A stretch of 64,000 bases of DNA from G965212005 sp965212005 (GCA_965212005.1 OZ243038.1:62001-126000); one strand, 5' to 3'; positions 1 to 8,157 are shown, numbered from the stretch's first letter. Numbers and translations are program-made. Notes: a model not told the origin generated them from the sequence alone.

Positions 1-14
1 ACGGGAGAAATCAC

Positions 15-638
15 ATGGCAAGATACCTGGGACCCACTTGCAAATTGAGCCGGCGCGAGGGCGTTGACCTGCTGTTGAAAAGCCGCACGCGCTCGATAGA
101 GAAGAAATGCCAGATAGACAAGCCTCCCGGCCAGCATGAAGGCAAGCAGCAGAGGCGTCCCAGCGACTACGCGCTGCAGTTGCGGGAGAAGCAGAAGCTG
201 CGCCGCATGTACTGCGTGCTGGAGAAGCAGTTTCGGCGCTACTACAAGGAAGCGGTCCGCAGAAAGGGCGCGACCGGGGAAAACCTGCTGACGTTGCTGG
301 AGAGCAGGCTGGACAACGTCGTCTACCGGGTGGGATTCGGTTGCACTCGCAATGAAGCCAGGCAGCTGGTGAGTCACCGGTCCATCCTGGTGAACGGCAG
401 GGTGGTGAACATCCCTTCCTACGAAGTATCCGTGCGGGACGTGATCTCGATACGGGAAAAAAGCGGGAAGCAGTTGCGCATCCAGGATTCGATCCGCTGT
501 GCCGAGGAACTGGGATTCCCCGATTGGGTGGACGTGGACACGGAAAAGAAAAGTGCTACTTTGAAGCGTTTGCCGGAAAGGACCGAGCTGGCCGGCGACA
601 TTAATGAAAGCTTGGTCATAGAGTTGTACTCCAAGTAA
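15..638 (+). CDS. rpsD: 30S ribosomal protein S4
   Basis: S4 binds 16S rRNA early in 30S assembly and in many bacteria represses its own operon. The 207-residue product has the usual family length and start (MARYLGPTCKLSRREG). The S4 RNA-binding domain is visible at about residues 95-160 (LESRLDNVVYRVGFGCTRNEA, then SHRSILVNGRVVNIPS). A GGGAGAA ribosome site precedes the ATG. rpoA and rplQ follow on the same strand, so this is the end of the canonical alpha operon; the upstream genes (rpsM, rpsK) would lie left of the window. Nothing is unusual. Confidence 0.98.
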   Translation: MARYLGPTCKLSRREGVDLLLKSRTRSIEKKCQIDKPPGQHEGKQQRRPSDYALQLREKQKLRRMYCVLEKQFRRYYKEAVRRKGATGENLLTLLESRLDNVVYRVGFGCTRNEARQLVSHRSILVNGRVVNIPSYEVSVRDVISIREKSGKQLRIQDSIRCAEELGFPDWVDVDTEKKSATLKRLPERTELAGDINESLVIELYSK

Positions 639-676
639 TTACCTTGAATTCTATTCATCTAGCGGAGGTTGGCAGA

Positions 677-1741
677 GTGCTTGCATTGAACAAGATCTTG
701 AAACCCAAGAACGTGAGAGTTACGGAAAGCCGGGCTAACCAGGCCCGGGTAACGATAGAGCCGTTGGACCGGGGATTTGGCTACACCCTGGGCAATGCCC
801 TTAGAAGGGTACTGCTGTCTTCGATGCCGGGCAGTGCCATTGTGGAAGTGGAGATCGAAAACGTGCTGCACGAATACACGCACATTGAAGGAGTGCAGGA
901 AGACGTCACCAACCTGCTGATGAACCTGAAGGAAGTGGCGATCAAGCTCCACGTCAAGGAAGAGGAGACCTTGATTTTGCAGAAACAGGGTCCGGGAGTG
1001 ATGACGGCGGCGGACATTGCCGTGGGACACGATGCGGAGGTGATGAACCCGGAACACGTGATCGCCAACCTGACCAAGCCGGTTTCCCTGCACCTGCGCG
1101 TCAAGATCGCACAGGGCAGGGGTTACCAGCCGGCGCCGTCTCACCAGCTGCACGAGGAGGCGATAGATGATATCGCCAGCGACAGCGTCGGCAGAATGCA
1201 CCTGGATGCCTCCTTCAGTCCGGTCCGCAAGGTTGCCTACCAGGTACAGAGTTCACGCGTCCGGCAGCGCACCAACCTGGACAAACTGATCCTGGAAATC
1301 GATACGGATGGCACGGTCAGCCCGACCGATGCGCTTCGGGAAGCCGCTGATATCCTGATCGATCAGTTCTCGGTGTTTACCGACTTTTCCAAGAGCTACG
1401 TGGAAGAGGAGTCGCAGGACCAGTCAGAACTGGGATTTTCCGAAGTGCTGCTGTCGTCGGTGGAAGATTTAGAGTTAACTGTGCGCTCGGCGAATTGTCT
1501 GAAGGCGGAAAGCATTCACTATATCGGTGACTTGATTCAAAAGACCGAGAACGAGTTGTTGCGCACGCCGAACCTGGGCAAGAAGTCGCTCAGCGAGATT
1601 AAGGAAATGCTCGAGTCCAAGGGGCTGTCCCTGGGGACGCCGCTGGAGAATTGGCCGCCCCCGAAACTGGCGAAAAAAGCCAGCGAAGAGGATCATGGTC
1701 ATGGCATGCCGGATGACAAAATCAGAAGGATGGGACCATGA
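677..1741 (+). CDS. rpoA: DNA-directed RNA polymerase subunit alpha
   Basis: Alpha subunit, scaffold for RNA polymerase assembly and contact point for UP elements and activators. The N-terminal domain (GYTLGNALRRVLLSSMPG near residue 35) and the C-terminal domain (VRSANCLKAE, TPNLGKKSL) are both clear. I chose GTG at 677 because GGAGG lies eight bases upstream and the product (354 aa) then aligns with the family start. A TTG at 644 would add 11 residues without a good ribosome site. The stop overlaps the rplQ start by four bases (ATGA), so the two are translationally coupled. Confidence 0.97.
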   Translation: MLALNKILKPKNVRVTESRANQARVTIEPLDRGFGYTLGNALRRVLLSSMPGSAIVEVEIENVLHEYTHIEGVQEDVTNLLMNLKEVAIKLHVKEEETLILQKQGPGVMTAADIAVGHDAEVMNPEHVIANLTKPVSLHLRVKIAQGRGYQPAPSHQLHEEAIDDIASDSVGRMHLDASFSPVRKVAYQVQSSRVRQRTNLDKLILEIDTDGTVSPTDALREAADILIDQFSVFTDFSKSYVEEESQDQSELGFSEVLLSSVEDLELTVRSANCLKAESIHYIGDLIQKTENELLRTPNLGKKSLSEIKEMLESKGLSLGTPLENWPPPKLAKKASEEDHGHGMPDDKIRRMGP

Positions 1742-2139
1742 GGCATGGGAAATCCGGGCGCAAGCTGGGCAGAACCTCCTCGCACCGAAAGGCAATGCTG
1801 CGCAACGTGGCCGTGTCCCTGTTGAAGCACGAGCGTATAGAGACCACGCTAGAAAAAGCCAGGGAATTGCGCCGTTTTGTCGAGCCGCTGATTACGCTGG
1901 CCCGCAGGGAGGGCAACGAGGTGGCCCGCAAGCGCCTGGCGTTCTCAAGGATCCGGAGCAGGGCGTCGGTCCAGAAGCTATTTGACGTGTTGGCTGAGCG
2001 CTACCGGGAGCGCCCGGGCGGCTACCTGCGCATACTCAAGCACCGTCGCCGCCCCGGGGACCAGGCCACCCTGACACTGGTTGAATTGATGGACGCGCCG
2101 CGCAAAGACGGCGACGCGGCACCGGCCCCTGGTAGCTGA
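1738..2139 (+). CDS. rplQ: 50S ribosomal protein L17
   Basis: Last gene of the alpha operon. The product starts MRHGKSGRKLGRTSSHRKAM, the family signature, and keeps TLVELMDA at the end of the conserved core near residue 120. At 133 residues it has a slightly extended C-terminus, as is common in gammaproteobacteria. AAGGA lies just upstream of the ATG inside the end of rpoA. About 130 bases after the stop begins a long tandem array, so no ordinary neighbouring gene follows. Confidence 0.97.
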   Translation: MRHGKSGRKLGRTSSHRKAMLRNVAVSLLKHERIETTLEKARELRRFVEPLITLARREGNEVARKRLAFSRIRSRASVQKLFDVLAERYRERPGGYLRILKHRRRPGDQATLTLVELMDAPRKDGDAAPAPGS

Positions 2140-2270
2140 ACGGCGTGCGGGCGGGCACGGGGTGCATACCATGCCTCTAGCCTGGTCATAAGCCAGCTGA
2201 ACGGCGCGCGCGGACACGGGAGGGCCACTGCGCGGGAGCCGGGCACCGGGGAGGCACGTCCTTTCACCGT

Positions 2271-2795
2271 GTCGCGGACTTACACCTCCGATGCCCGACA
2301 CCTTCTTTCGCTGTGTCGCGGACTACGCCTCCGATGCCCGGCACCTTCTTTCACTGCGTCGCGGACTTACGCCTCCGCTGCCCGACAGCTTCTTTCACTG
2401 CGTCGCGGACTTACGTCTCCGCTGCCCGACAGCTGCTTTCACTGCGTCGCGGACTACGCCATCGGCAGCCCGGCAGCTTCTTTCACTGCATCGCGGACTT
2501 ACGCCTCCGCTGCCCGACAGCTGCTTTCACTGCGTCGCGGACTACGCCACCGGCAGCCCGACAGCTTCTTTCACTGTGTCGCGGACTACGCCATCGGCAG
2601 CTCGATACCTTCTTTCACTGCATCGCGGACTACGCCACCGGCAGCCCGGCAGCTTCGTTCACTGCGACGCGGACTACGCCTCCGCTGCCCGACAGCTTCT
2701 TTCACTGCGACGCGGACTACGCCTCCGATGCCTGACACCTTCTGTCACTGCGTCGCGGACTACGCCACCGGCTGCACGCACCTTCTTTGGCGTGC
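2271..2795 (+). repeat. Tandem array of twelve 43/44-bp units
   Basis: Twelve units begin at 2271, 2315, 2358, 2402, 2446, 2490, 2534, 2578, 2622, 2666, 2709 and 2752, each opening with (g/a)(t/a)cgcggact. Two spacer variants (cctccgctgcccg and ccaccggcagcccg) alternate irregularly, which explains the 43 versus 44-bp lengths. All three forward frames stay open across the array because the unit has no stop in any frame and its length is not a multiple of three. Frame rotation and lack of a recognisable product argue against coding. It fills the rplQ to SAM-hydrolase gap (2140-2831). Confidence 0.9.
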
Positions 2796-2831
2796 GTTGC
2801 GGGGCGATGATCCAGGGGCCGGTGCGTACGG

Positions 2832-3557
2832 ATGATCTTCCTGCTGACTGATTTTGGGCTGGAAGGCCCCTACCTGGGTCAGATGGAGGCCGTGATCCTC
2901 GGCCTCCGTCCTGATGCCTCGGTGATCAACCTGTTTCCGGACCTGCCGCGGCAAAATCCCCGGGCCGCCTCTTACCTGCTGCCGGCCTACTCGTCGCAAC
3001 AGGCCCGTGGCGGCGCGGTGTTTTTATGCGTGGTGGACCCGGCCGTCGGCAGCGACCGCCACAAGCCGGTGATGCTGTTGTTTCAGCAGCGCTGGTATCT
3101 CGGGCCGCACAATGGATTGTTCGATGCGCTGATCCGCCAGGGAGCGCAGCAGGGCTGGCTGATCCGCCCACCTGCCGAGCCGCTGTCCGCTACTTTTCAC
3201 GGCAGGGATCTGTACGCTCCCGCCGCGGCCCGCCTGGACGGCGGATCTTCCCCGCCCGATGATGACCGCCTGGCGCTGCAGCCGATTCACCCAGGCCCGG
3301 ATGACCTGGCGGAAATCGTCTATATCGATGGCTTTGGCAACGCGATCACCGGCCTGCGCCAGGACGCCCTGTCCGCGCACCAGGCGTTGGGCGTGGCCGG
3401 CAGAACGATCCACCCGGCGCCGTTTTATTCCGCCGTGGCCCGGGGGGACTGTTTCTGGTATCCGAATTCCAATGGCCTGATCGAGATTGCCGTCAACCAG
3501 GGCAGTGCCGCCGAGCTGCTGGGACTGAAGGTAGGGGATGCGCTGGAATTGGCATGA
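2832..3557 (+). CDS. SAM hydroxide adenosyltransferase/SAM hydrolase-like protein (DUF62 family)
   Basis: A 241-residue protein of the SAM_adeno_trans (DUF62) family, whose characterised members split S-adenosylmethionine to adenosine and methionine. Visible signatures are the start MIFLLTDFGLEGPYLGQM, VVDPAVGS at about residue 68, the GPHNGLF segment, an FHGRDLYAPAAARL segment and IDGFGNAITGL in the C-terminal domain. Length fits the family. The ATG at 2832 directly follows the tandem array; no strong ribosome site is evident. It stands alone, followed by the duplicated region before ubiA. Confidence 0.88.
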   Translation: MIFLLTDFGLEGPYLGQMEAVILGLRPDASVINLFPDLPRQNPRAASYLLPAYSSQQARGGAVFLCVVDPAVGSDRHKPVMLLFQQRWYLGPHNGLFDALIRQGAQQGWLIRPPAEPLSATFHGRDLYAPAAARLDGGSSPPDDDRLALQPIHPGPDDLAEIVYIDGFGNAITGLRQDALSAHQALGVAGRTIHPAPFYSAVARGDCFWYPNSNGLIEIAVNQGSAAELLGLKVGDALELA

Positions 3558-3578
3558 GGCCGGGCCCCGGGCGGTTTA

Positions 3579-4032
3579 CCGGTTGCTGTGCCCACGGACC
3601 GGATGGCCGGGCGGCGCTCGGCGGGCCGGGCCGGAGGAGGCCCGACGGCGGCGCTTCAGTAGCGACCCACGGCAGTCGGCTCGAGCCTTGATTGGAGACC
3701 GGCGCGTGTTCGACTGCCGGTCAGGTCCAGGTGCTGCCTGGTGAGTGTGAGGCCGAGTCAGCTGTGTAGCGGTTGGGAGCACCTGCTGCAATATGCGTTT
3801 CTGATCCGGTTGCTGTGCCCACGGGCCGGATGGCCGGGCGGCGCTCGGCAGGCCGGGCCGGAGGCAGCCCGGCGACGGCGCTTCGGAGGCGGCCCGCGGC
3901 AGTCTGATCGAGCCTTGATCGGAGACCGGCGCATGCTCGGCTGTCGGTCAGGTCCAGGTGCTGCCTGGTGAGTGTGAGGCCGAGTTCGCTGCGTAGCGGT
4001 TGGGAGCACCTGCTGCAATATGCGTTTCTGAT
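3579..4032 (+). repeat. Tandem duplication, 2 x 227 bp, including the ubiA start
   Basis: Bases 3579-3805 and 3806-4032 are diverged copies with a period of 227 bp. Each ends with the first ~24 codons of ubiA (gtgagtgtgagg onward). In copy 1 the ubiA frame (from 3741) runs into the start of copy 2 and becomes nonsense; copy 2 leads into the intact gene at 3968. Both copies start and end at the same CCGG. Apart from these copies the 3558-3967 interval holds no gene I recognise. Confidence 0.92.
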
Positions 4033-4852
4033 CCGGCTGCACCGACCGATCGGTATTTTCCTGCTGCTGTGGCCGGCCTTGTGGGGATTGTGGGTAGCCG
4101 CCGATGGTCCGCCGCCGCTGCCTGTATTGCTGGTCTTTATGGTTGGCGCAGTGCTGATGCGTTCGGCGGGCTGTGTGGTCAATGATTATTTTGACCGGGA
4201 CTTCGACCGGCAGGTGGCTCGCACCCGCACCCGTCCGCTGGCGATCGGGACAATTACGCCGTGGGCGGCGTTGGTCGTTGCCGCGGTGCTCGCCGGCGGC
4301 GCCTTTATGCTGGCGTGGCTGACTCTGAACCGGCTTACGCTGCTGCTTGCCATCCCTGCCGTGTTGCTGGCGCTATGCTATCCACTGAGCAAGCGCTGGT
4401 TGGACGTGCCGCAGGTCTTTTTGGGCATTGCCTTCAGTTGGTCGATCCCGATGGCTTTTGCTGCCATCAGCGGCACGGTGCCGGTCGTCGCCTGGCTCTT
4501 GTTTGCCGCCAACCTGTGTTGGACCGTGGGTTACGATACGCTGTATGCGATGGCGGATCGGGAGGATGATCGGCGTGCCGGGGTGCGCTCGATGGCGATC
4601 CTGTGCGGGCGCAGAGACCGGGTCGCGGTGGCGACCGCGCAGGCATTGTGCCTGCTGCTGCTGGCCGGGATCGGCTGGTATGCGCGTTACCATGCCGCGT
4701 TCTACCTGGGGTTGCTGCTGGCTGCCGGTCTGGTCGGGTACCAGCAATACCTGGTTCGAGATCGGACTCCGAGCGCCTGCCTGCAGGCGTTCCGGCACAA
4801 CAACTGGTTTGGCGCCGCGGTGTTTGCGGGACTGTGCTGTGCCCGCCTGTAG
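3968..4852 (+). CDS. ubiA: 4-hydroxybenzoate polyprenyltransferase
   Basis: Membrane prenyltransferase that attaches the polyprenyl tail to 4-hydroxybenzoate in ubiquinone synthesis. Both Asp-rich motifs are present: NDYFDRDFDRQVARTRTRPL (about residues 72-91) and YAMADREDDRRAGVRS (about 188-203). Seven or more hydrophobic segments are visible (for example IGIFLLLWPALWGLWVA). The 294 aa length is normal. The GTG at 3968 is preferred because SGWEHLLQYAFLIRLHRPIG matches the family start. The usual partner ubiC is not seen upstream; a tandem duplication occupies that space. Confidence 0.95.
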   Translation: MSVRPSSLRSGWEHLLQYAFLIRLHRPIGIFLLLWPALWGLWVAADGPPPLPVLLVFMVGAVLMRSAGCVVNDYFDRDFDRQVARTRTRPLAIGTITPWAALVVAAVLAGGAFMLAWLTLNRLTLLLAIPAVLLALCYPLSKRWLDVPQVFLGIAFSWSIPMAFAAISGTVPVVAWLLFAANLCWTVGYDTLYAMADREDDRRAGVRSMAILCGRRDRVAVATAQALCLLLLAGIGWYARYHAAFYLGLLLAAGLVGYQQYLVRDRTPSACLQAFRHNNWFGAAVFAGLCCARL

Positions 4853-4889
4853 CGGCGCGGATCGACCCGGCTGGCGCCGGCAGCAGGGC

Positions 4890-4971
4890 CAGCCTGCGCC
4901 GGCGGCGCAAAACCAGTTGTGATCGATTTCAGTGGCCGCTCGGCACCGCTAACGGCCTCGCTTGAGTGCCT
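4890..4971 (+). repeat. Left copy of the ~82-bp spacer repeat bordering the island
   Basis: This segment just after ubiA is about 75/82 identical to 29437-29518, with a further copy at 29573-29654 immediately upstream of the pteridine-reductase-like gene. Everything between the left and right copies is accessory DNA. It contains the small inverted repeat TGCGCCGGCGGCGCA. I read it as the original ubiA downstream spacer, now on both sides of the island. Confidence 0.85.
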
Positions 4972-4982
4972 ATTGTGGCGTG

Positions 4983-5392
4983 AAGTATAGGAAAAATTAA
5001 CACCCTGTTTCCCCTTATTCCACCCAAAAAAGAAAGAGCTTCGCGAAGCCATCGTCCAGTCCTGGAACACCCGAAATCTGACTGATTTCGGCCGACACAC
5101 CCAATATTGCTCCTTCCCGCCGGTCATTCCTGCCACAATTCCAGCCACCAGGCATGCCGACTACCTGCCGCTACTTTTGCCGGCGGCAATTTGCTGAATT
5201 GACTGAGTCAAACTGATCTCGTCGGCCACCCGAACAAACCTGTTTGGGGCGCTGTCCTGCTCTCGGGTAATGGGTTGCATTCTTTTGCTTCCGCTTTTCT
5301 CTGAAGGTGTGCAAGGCTCTGCTTGATCCGCGCAGGGTCTTCGATCCCGGCGATTACCTTGCCTTACTCTGTTCCGCAACATTGACTTGGCC
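4983..5392 (-). mobile_element. IS91-family remnant 1 (both ends, internal deletion)
   Basis: Begins at the fixed end motif AAGTATAGG. Read on the minus strand it contains the last codons of an IS91-family transposase (NPLPESRTAPQTGLFG) and the ~260 bp that follow it. At 5360 it jumps to GCCTTACTCTGTTCCGCAAC and ends TTGACTTGGCC, the same terminus as remnants 5 and 6. It therefore looks like a short non-autonomous derivative. The rest of the 4853-5750 interval is the spacer repeat, a second IS91 scrap and an hppA fragment. Confidence 0.8.
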
Positions 5393-5505
5393 CGAGGAGA
5401 TGGCGCTATTTCTAGCCTGTTATTGTGGCAGGTTTCATGTGATGTGATTTATTGCCGCCACGGAAAGGAGACTGAATCGTCTAAAAAATGTGCTTGCTAG
5501 CGAGG

Positions 5506-5559
5506 CTGGATTTCATCGCAAAATTGGCGGCATTGGTGCCCCAACCGCGAGTCAATCTG
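5506..5559 (+). mobile_element. IS91-family transposase scrap, plus strand
   Basis: Fifty-four bases encode LDFIAKLAALVPQPRVNL, an internal segment of the same transposase family whose minus-strand copies nearby read MARLAALVPKPRVKL. Orientation is opposite to the eight larger remnants and the variant residues show it is a different copy. It abuts an hppA fragment with no spacer. Too short to be functional. Confidence 0.7.
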
Positions 5560-5657
5560 GCGACCCGTTCAAGGACACCTCGGGACCGGCGATGAACATT
5601 TTGATCAACGTAATGGCGACCGTCAGTTTGGTGATTGCGCCGTTGTTGGGGGTTTAG
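5559..5657 (+). pseudogene. hppA: 3' fragment of H+-translocating pyrophosphatase
   Basis: Reads GDPFKDTSGPAMNILINVM followed by ATVSLVIAPLLGV and a TAG stop. This is the conserved C-terminus of membrane-bound pyrophosphatases (GDPFKDTxGP motif, then the last membrane helix). Only 32 of roughly 670 or more residues remain. The 5' junction is directly with an IS91-family transposase scrap. Whether a full hppA exists elsewhere in the genome cannot be told here. Confidence 0.8.
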
Positions 5658-5750
5658 GGGAAACTGGCCGTCTGCATTTCGTGCGCGTCGTATATGTATC
5701 ATATCAACTGAAAATCTTTCGATATCCATACCTTAAGAGGAAGGTGCAAA

Positions 5751-5975
5751 ATGCTTTCATTCAAAAAAGCGCCTGAAACCAGCAGTGCGCTTTCCGAATT
5801 TATGCGCAACGGCTCCGCCAAAGAACACAAACGCGTGTTCAAGAAGGTCATCAAAGAATCCATCCGGGAACAGAGGAAGGTCATTGAACAGGCTGAGCTA
5901 ATTAACGCGGGCGGCTTTATCAGTGTTAATCACCCTTATAGACGATGGCATTTTCGGCTTGGAAGCCGTCGCTGA
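5751..5975 (+). CDS. Small hypothetical protein, possibly truncated
   Basis: A 74-residue reading frame with a strong ribosome site (AGAGGAAGG, six to seven bases from the ATG) and an upstream AT-rich stretch. The first ~45 residues are highly charged and probably helical (KEHKRVFKKVIKESIREQRK). The last ~17 residues (HPYRRWHFRLGSRR) are encoded by DNA that also encodes the 3' end of the convergent NYN gene, so the original C-terminus may have been lost. I do not recognise a family and assign no function. Confidence 0.5.
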   Translation: MLSFKKAPETSSALSEFMRNGSAKEHKRVFKKVIKESIREQRKVIEQAELINAGGFISVNHPYRRWHFRLGSRR

Positions 5976-6714
5976 GTTGTTCCGAGGGAATTCGGTCAAA
6001 TTCAATCACTCCGCTATTGGAGGCTAAAGAGGAGAAACGGTCATTACTGATAGGTGCGCCATCTTCGGTGACCTTGGAGATGTGGCAAAAAATATTCGAC
6101 TCAATATCGGTGAGGCTGTAGCCGGATCGTACCGAAAGAAATCCATAGCCTTTTTCATCATTCACATAATCTAAAATGCCGCGATGACGGATCCCTCGCA
6201 CATTATTTCTAATCGGCAGTAGCTTGGGAATGGTAGCGCCATGGAAGTAGTAATCGACTTCTCGGCGTAGTTCGCCACTGACATTATTAAAGGCGATGGC
6301 ATCAACCCGTTTACCTTTATTTTGTAGTGCACGGACCAAGCGCAGGAAGTCTCCATCACCAGTGCCAATCATAATATAATCCAGGTTCTCGGCCTGTAAC
6401 AATGCATCAACCGCCATGTCGAGATCGGCATTGGCTTTAGTGGTCTCATTACCATACGAGTCACGAAAGCGTTTAATCTCTTTTCTTACAGTATGAAAGC
6501 CTGCCTGTCTCATTATTTCCCGGTGGTTTTGTGCTTTTTCTTTATATTCGTAGTCATCTCTCTCACGATTAGAATCAACCGCTACATAGGCATTGGCACG
6601 TAATACGGTGGTGCCTTGTGCTTCGACTAGCGTTTTAATCACTTTATATTTCATTCCCCAGCCCCCGTTCATCTTTAGGTTTTCCATATCGAGGAATATT
6701 CCAGCTTTGAGCAT
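5926..6714 (-). CDS. NYN-domain (LabA/DUF88-like) predicted ribonuclease with C-terminal cold-shock-like domain
   Basis: The N-terminal ~170 residues form a NYN (PIN-like) domain: AGIFLDMENL at the start, ADLDMAVDAL near residue 105, DYIMIGTGDGDF near 120-131 and KRVDAIAF near 143. These carry the acidic residues expected at a metal-dependent RNase site. The remainder resembles a cold-shock OB fold, with RNP1-like NDEKGYGFLS and RNP2-like IFCHISKV, then a VIEFDR strand. I chose ATG 6714 because GGAG lies nine bases upstream; ATG 6723 is possible, and the longer frame to 6786 would need a TTG start. Base composition is AT-rich compared with the core. RNA substrate and role are unknown. Confidence 0.8.
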   Translation of the reverse strand: MLKAGIFLDMENLKMNGGWGMKYKVIKTLVEAQGTTVLRANAYVAVDSNRERDDYEYKEKAQNHREIMRQAGFHTVRKEIKRFRDSYGNETTKANADLDMAVDALLQAENLDYIMIGTGDGDFLRLVRALQNKGKRVDAIAFNNVSGELRREVDYYFHGATIPKLLPIRNNVRGIRHRGILDYVNDEKGYGFLSVRSGYSLTDIESNIFCHISKVTEDGAPISNDRFSSLASNSGVIEFDRIPSEQLSDGFQAENAIVYKGD

Positions 6715-6786
6715 TTCATTCATCTCCGTATCTAAAAAATAATGACAGGTATTACGCGGGAAGGCCACCGAGTCGACAGTGGTCAA

Positions 6787-7028
6787 TCACTGTCTCGGTC
6801 GGTTGGGAGGAATCTAAATAGTTAGGGTACTGCTGTTACACAGGCAACCCAAGTCATTGTGGTGATACGTTACTTTTCCGCTACTACGTATTTTAATATA
6901 TCCACCACTTTCTCGGGGGTGTCGTCCAAGCCATGGCAGAGGCATCGACCTCTTTAAGGGAGTGTACAATATCCTCACCATGTAGAGTAGTATGTAGTAT
7001 ACGGCTTAATTTGATGCTGTGCAATACC
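6787..7028. other. Intergenic remnant DNA
   Basis: No intact gene. On the minus strand a short frame ending at 6870 reads LDDTPEKVVDILKYVVAEK and a stop. It looks like the tail of a real protein whose upstream part was cut, perhaps by the IS3 insertion on its right, but the family is unclear. The DNA is AT-rich. Confidence 0.35.
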
Positions 7029-7078
7029 TGACCTTCCCCCTGTTGGGTAGCCATTCAAAGAGAGACAAAAACATCATA

Positions 7079-7897
7079 TCATGCAGCCTCTGCCTCGAAC
7101 ACGGTCGGTGCCCGATAGCCCAATGAGCTGTGTGGTCGTACATCGTTGTAGTGATGTCGCCAGTCGTTGATGATCTGCCTGGCATCATTGATCGATCTAA
7201 ACCAATGTTGATTCAGGCAGCCGTCACGGAAGCGTCCGTTGAAGCTCTCAACAAACGCATTTTGTGTTGGTTTCCCAGGCTGGATGAAGCAGAGTTTTAC
7301 TTTGGTTTTGTGCGCCCAGAAAAACATGGCCTTGCTGGTCAGTTCCGGACCATTGTCCAGTACGATCGAGGTGGGCAATGAGCGCGTCATGGCGAGTTCA
7401 TCCAGATAGCGCGCCAGACGAGCGCCGGAGATGGACGTGTCAACCAGTTGGCCAACACATTTTCGAGAGAAGTCATCTATGATGCTTAGGATCCGGAACC
7501 GTCGGCCATTCGCCAATTGGTCGTGCACAAAGTCCAATGACCAACGTTCGTTCACCCGGGTAGGTAATGCCATCGGTATCCGAGGTTGGTGGAGCTTCTT
7601 ACGCCGCCTGGTTCTTATTTGCATGCCGAGCGCTGTATACAGTCTATAGGTGCGTTTGCGGTTGACCACCAGGCCCTGGGCCTTGAGCAATGCATGCAAC
7701 ATCAGATACCCGTATCGCGGGTAGCGCTCGGCCAGTTCCTTGAGCCGCTCTTTTAGTGCGCCGTCATTGTGTGGAATGGCTTGGTAGGCAGCCGCTTTGC
7801 GGCTCAGTAGCGCCAGCCGGCACGCCCTACGTTGACTCATGGGATAGGCCGACTGCATATACACGACGGCGCCGCGTCGCTGCGCCGGCCTCACCAT
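7079..7897 (-). CDS. IS3-family transposase OrfB (DDE integrase domain)
   Basis: Catalytic half of the IS3 transposase, 272 residues. The N-terminal HTH_21-like region (RYPRYGYLMLHALLK) precedes an rve core with the DDE residues in WSLDFVHD, VLDNGPE and NAFVESFNGRFRDGCLN. The end (WRHHYNDVRPHSSLGYRAP) is typical. It overlaps orfA by seven bases in the -1 frame, so the active enzyme is probably the OrfAB fusion made by frameshifting. No disabling mutation is seen. Confidence 0.92.
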   Translation of the reverse strand: MVRPAQRRGAVVYMQSAYPMSQRRACRLALLSRKAAAYQAIPHNDGALKERLKELAERYPRYGYLMLHALLKAQGLVVNRKRTYRLYTALGMQIRTRRRKKLHQPRIPMALPTRVNERWSLDFVHDQLANGRRFRILSIIDDFSRKCVGQLVDTSISGARLARYLDELAMTRSLPTSIVLDNGPELTSKAMFFWAHKTKVKLCFIQPGKPTQNAFVESFNGRFRDGCLNQHWFRSINDARQIINDWRHHYNDVRPHSSLGYRAPTVFEAEAA

Positions 7898-8157
7898 TTT
7901 TTTCCGAGTACGTCCTCAAGTGCGGTCTTTTCCAACAAGGTATCGGCCAACAATCGCTTCAACTTCGCATTCTCCGCCTCCAGCGCCCGCAATCGCTTTG
8001 CTTCCGAAACCTCCATGCCACCATACTTCGCTTTCCATCGATACAGCGTGCCGTTGGCTATGCCGTGCTTACGGACCACGTTCTGCGTCGGCATTCCAGC
8101 TTCATGCTCCTTCAAAATACCAATGATCTGTTCTTCACTGTAACGCTTGCCTTTCAT
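7891..8157 (-). CDS. IS3-family transposase OrfA
   Basis: An 88-residue helix-turn-helix protein (KRYSEEQIIGILKEHEAGMP, then a leucine-zipper-like tail AEN.KLKRLL). It binds the element ends and forms the N-terminus of the OrfAB fusion. It ends GGA AAA AAA TGG TGA on the minus strand; the run of seven A's (plus-strand T's at 7897-7903) is a classic -1 slippery site leading into orfB. Confidence 0.9.
   Translation of the reverse strand: MKGKRYSEEQIIGILKEHEAGMPTQNVVRKHGIANGTLYRWKAKYGGMEVSEAKRLRALEAENAKLKRLLADTLLEKTALEDVLGKKW

Noticed and set aside
2271..2795. CRISPR-like array
   Set aside because: Units are contiguous variants of one sequence, with no separate unique spacers and no cas genes.
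2269..2851. Three overlapping forward open frames of 140-188 codons with repeated DYA..S..SF-like peptides
   Set aside because: They are one 43/44-bp array read in three frames; the unit has no stop in any frame, so openness is not evidence of coding.
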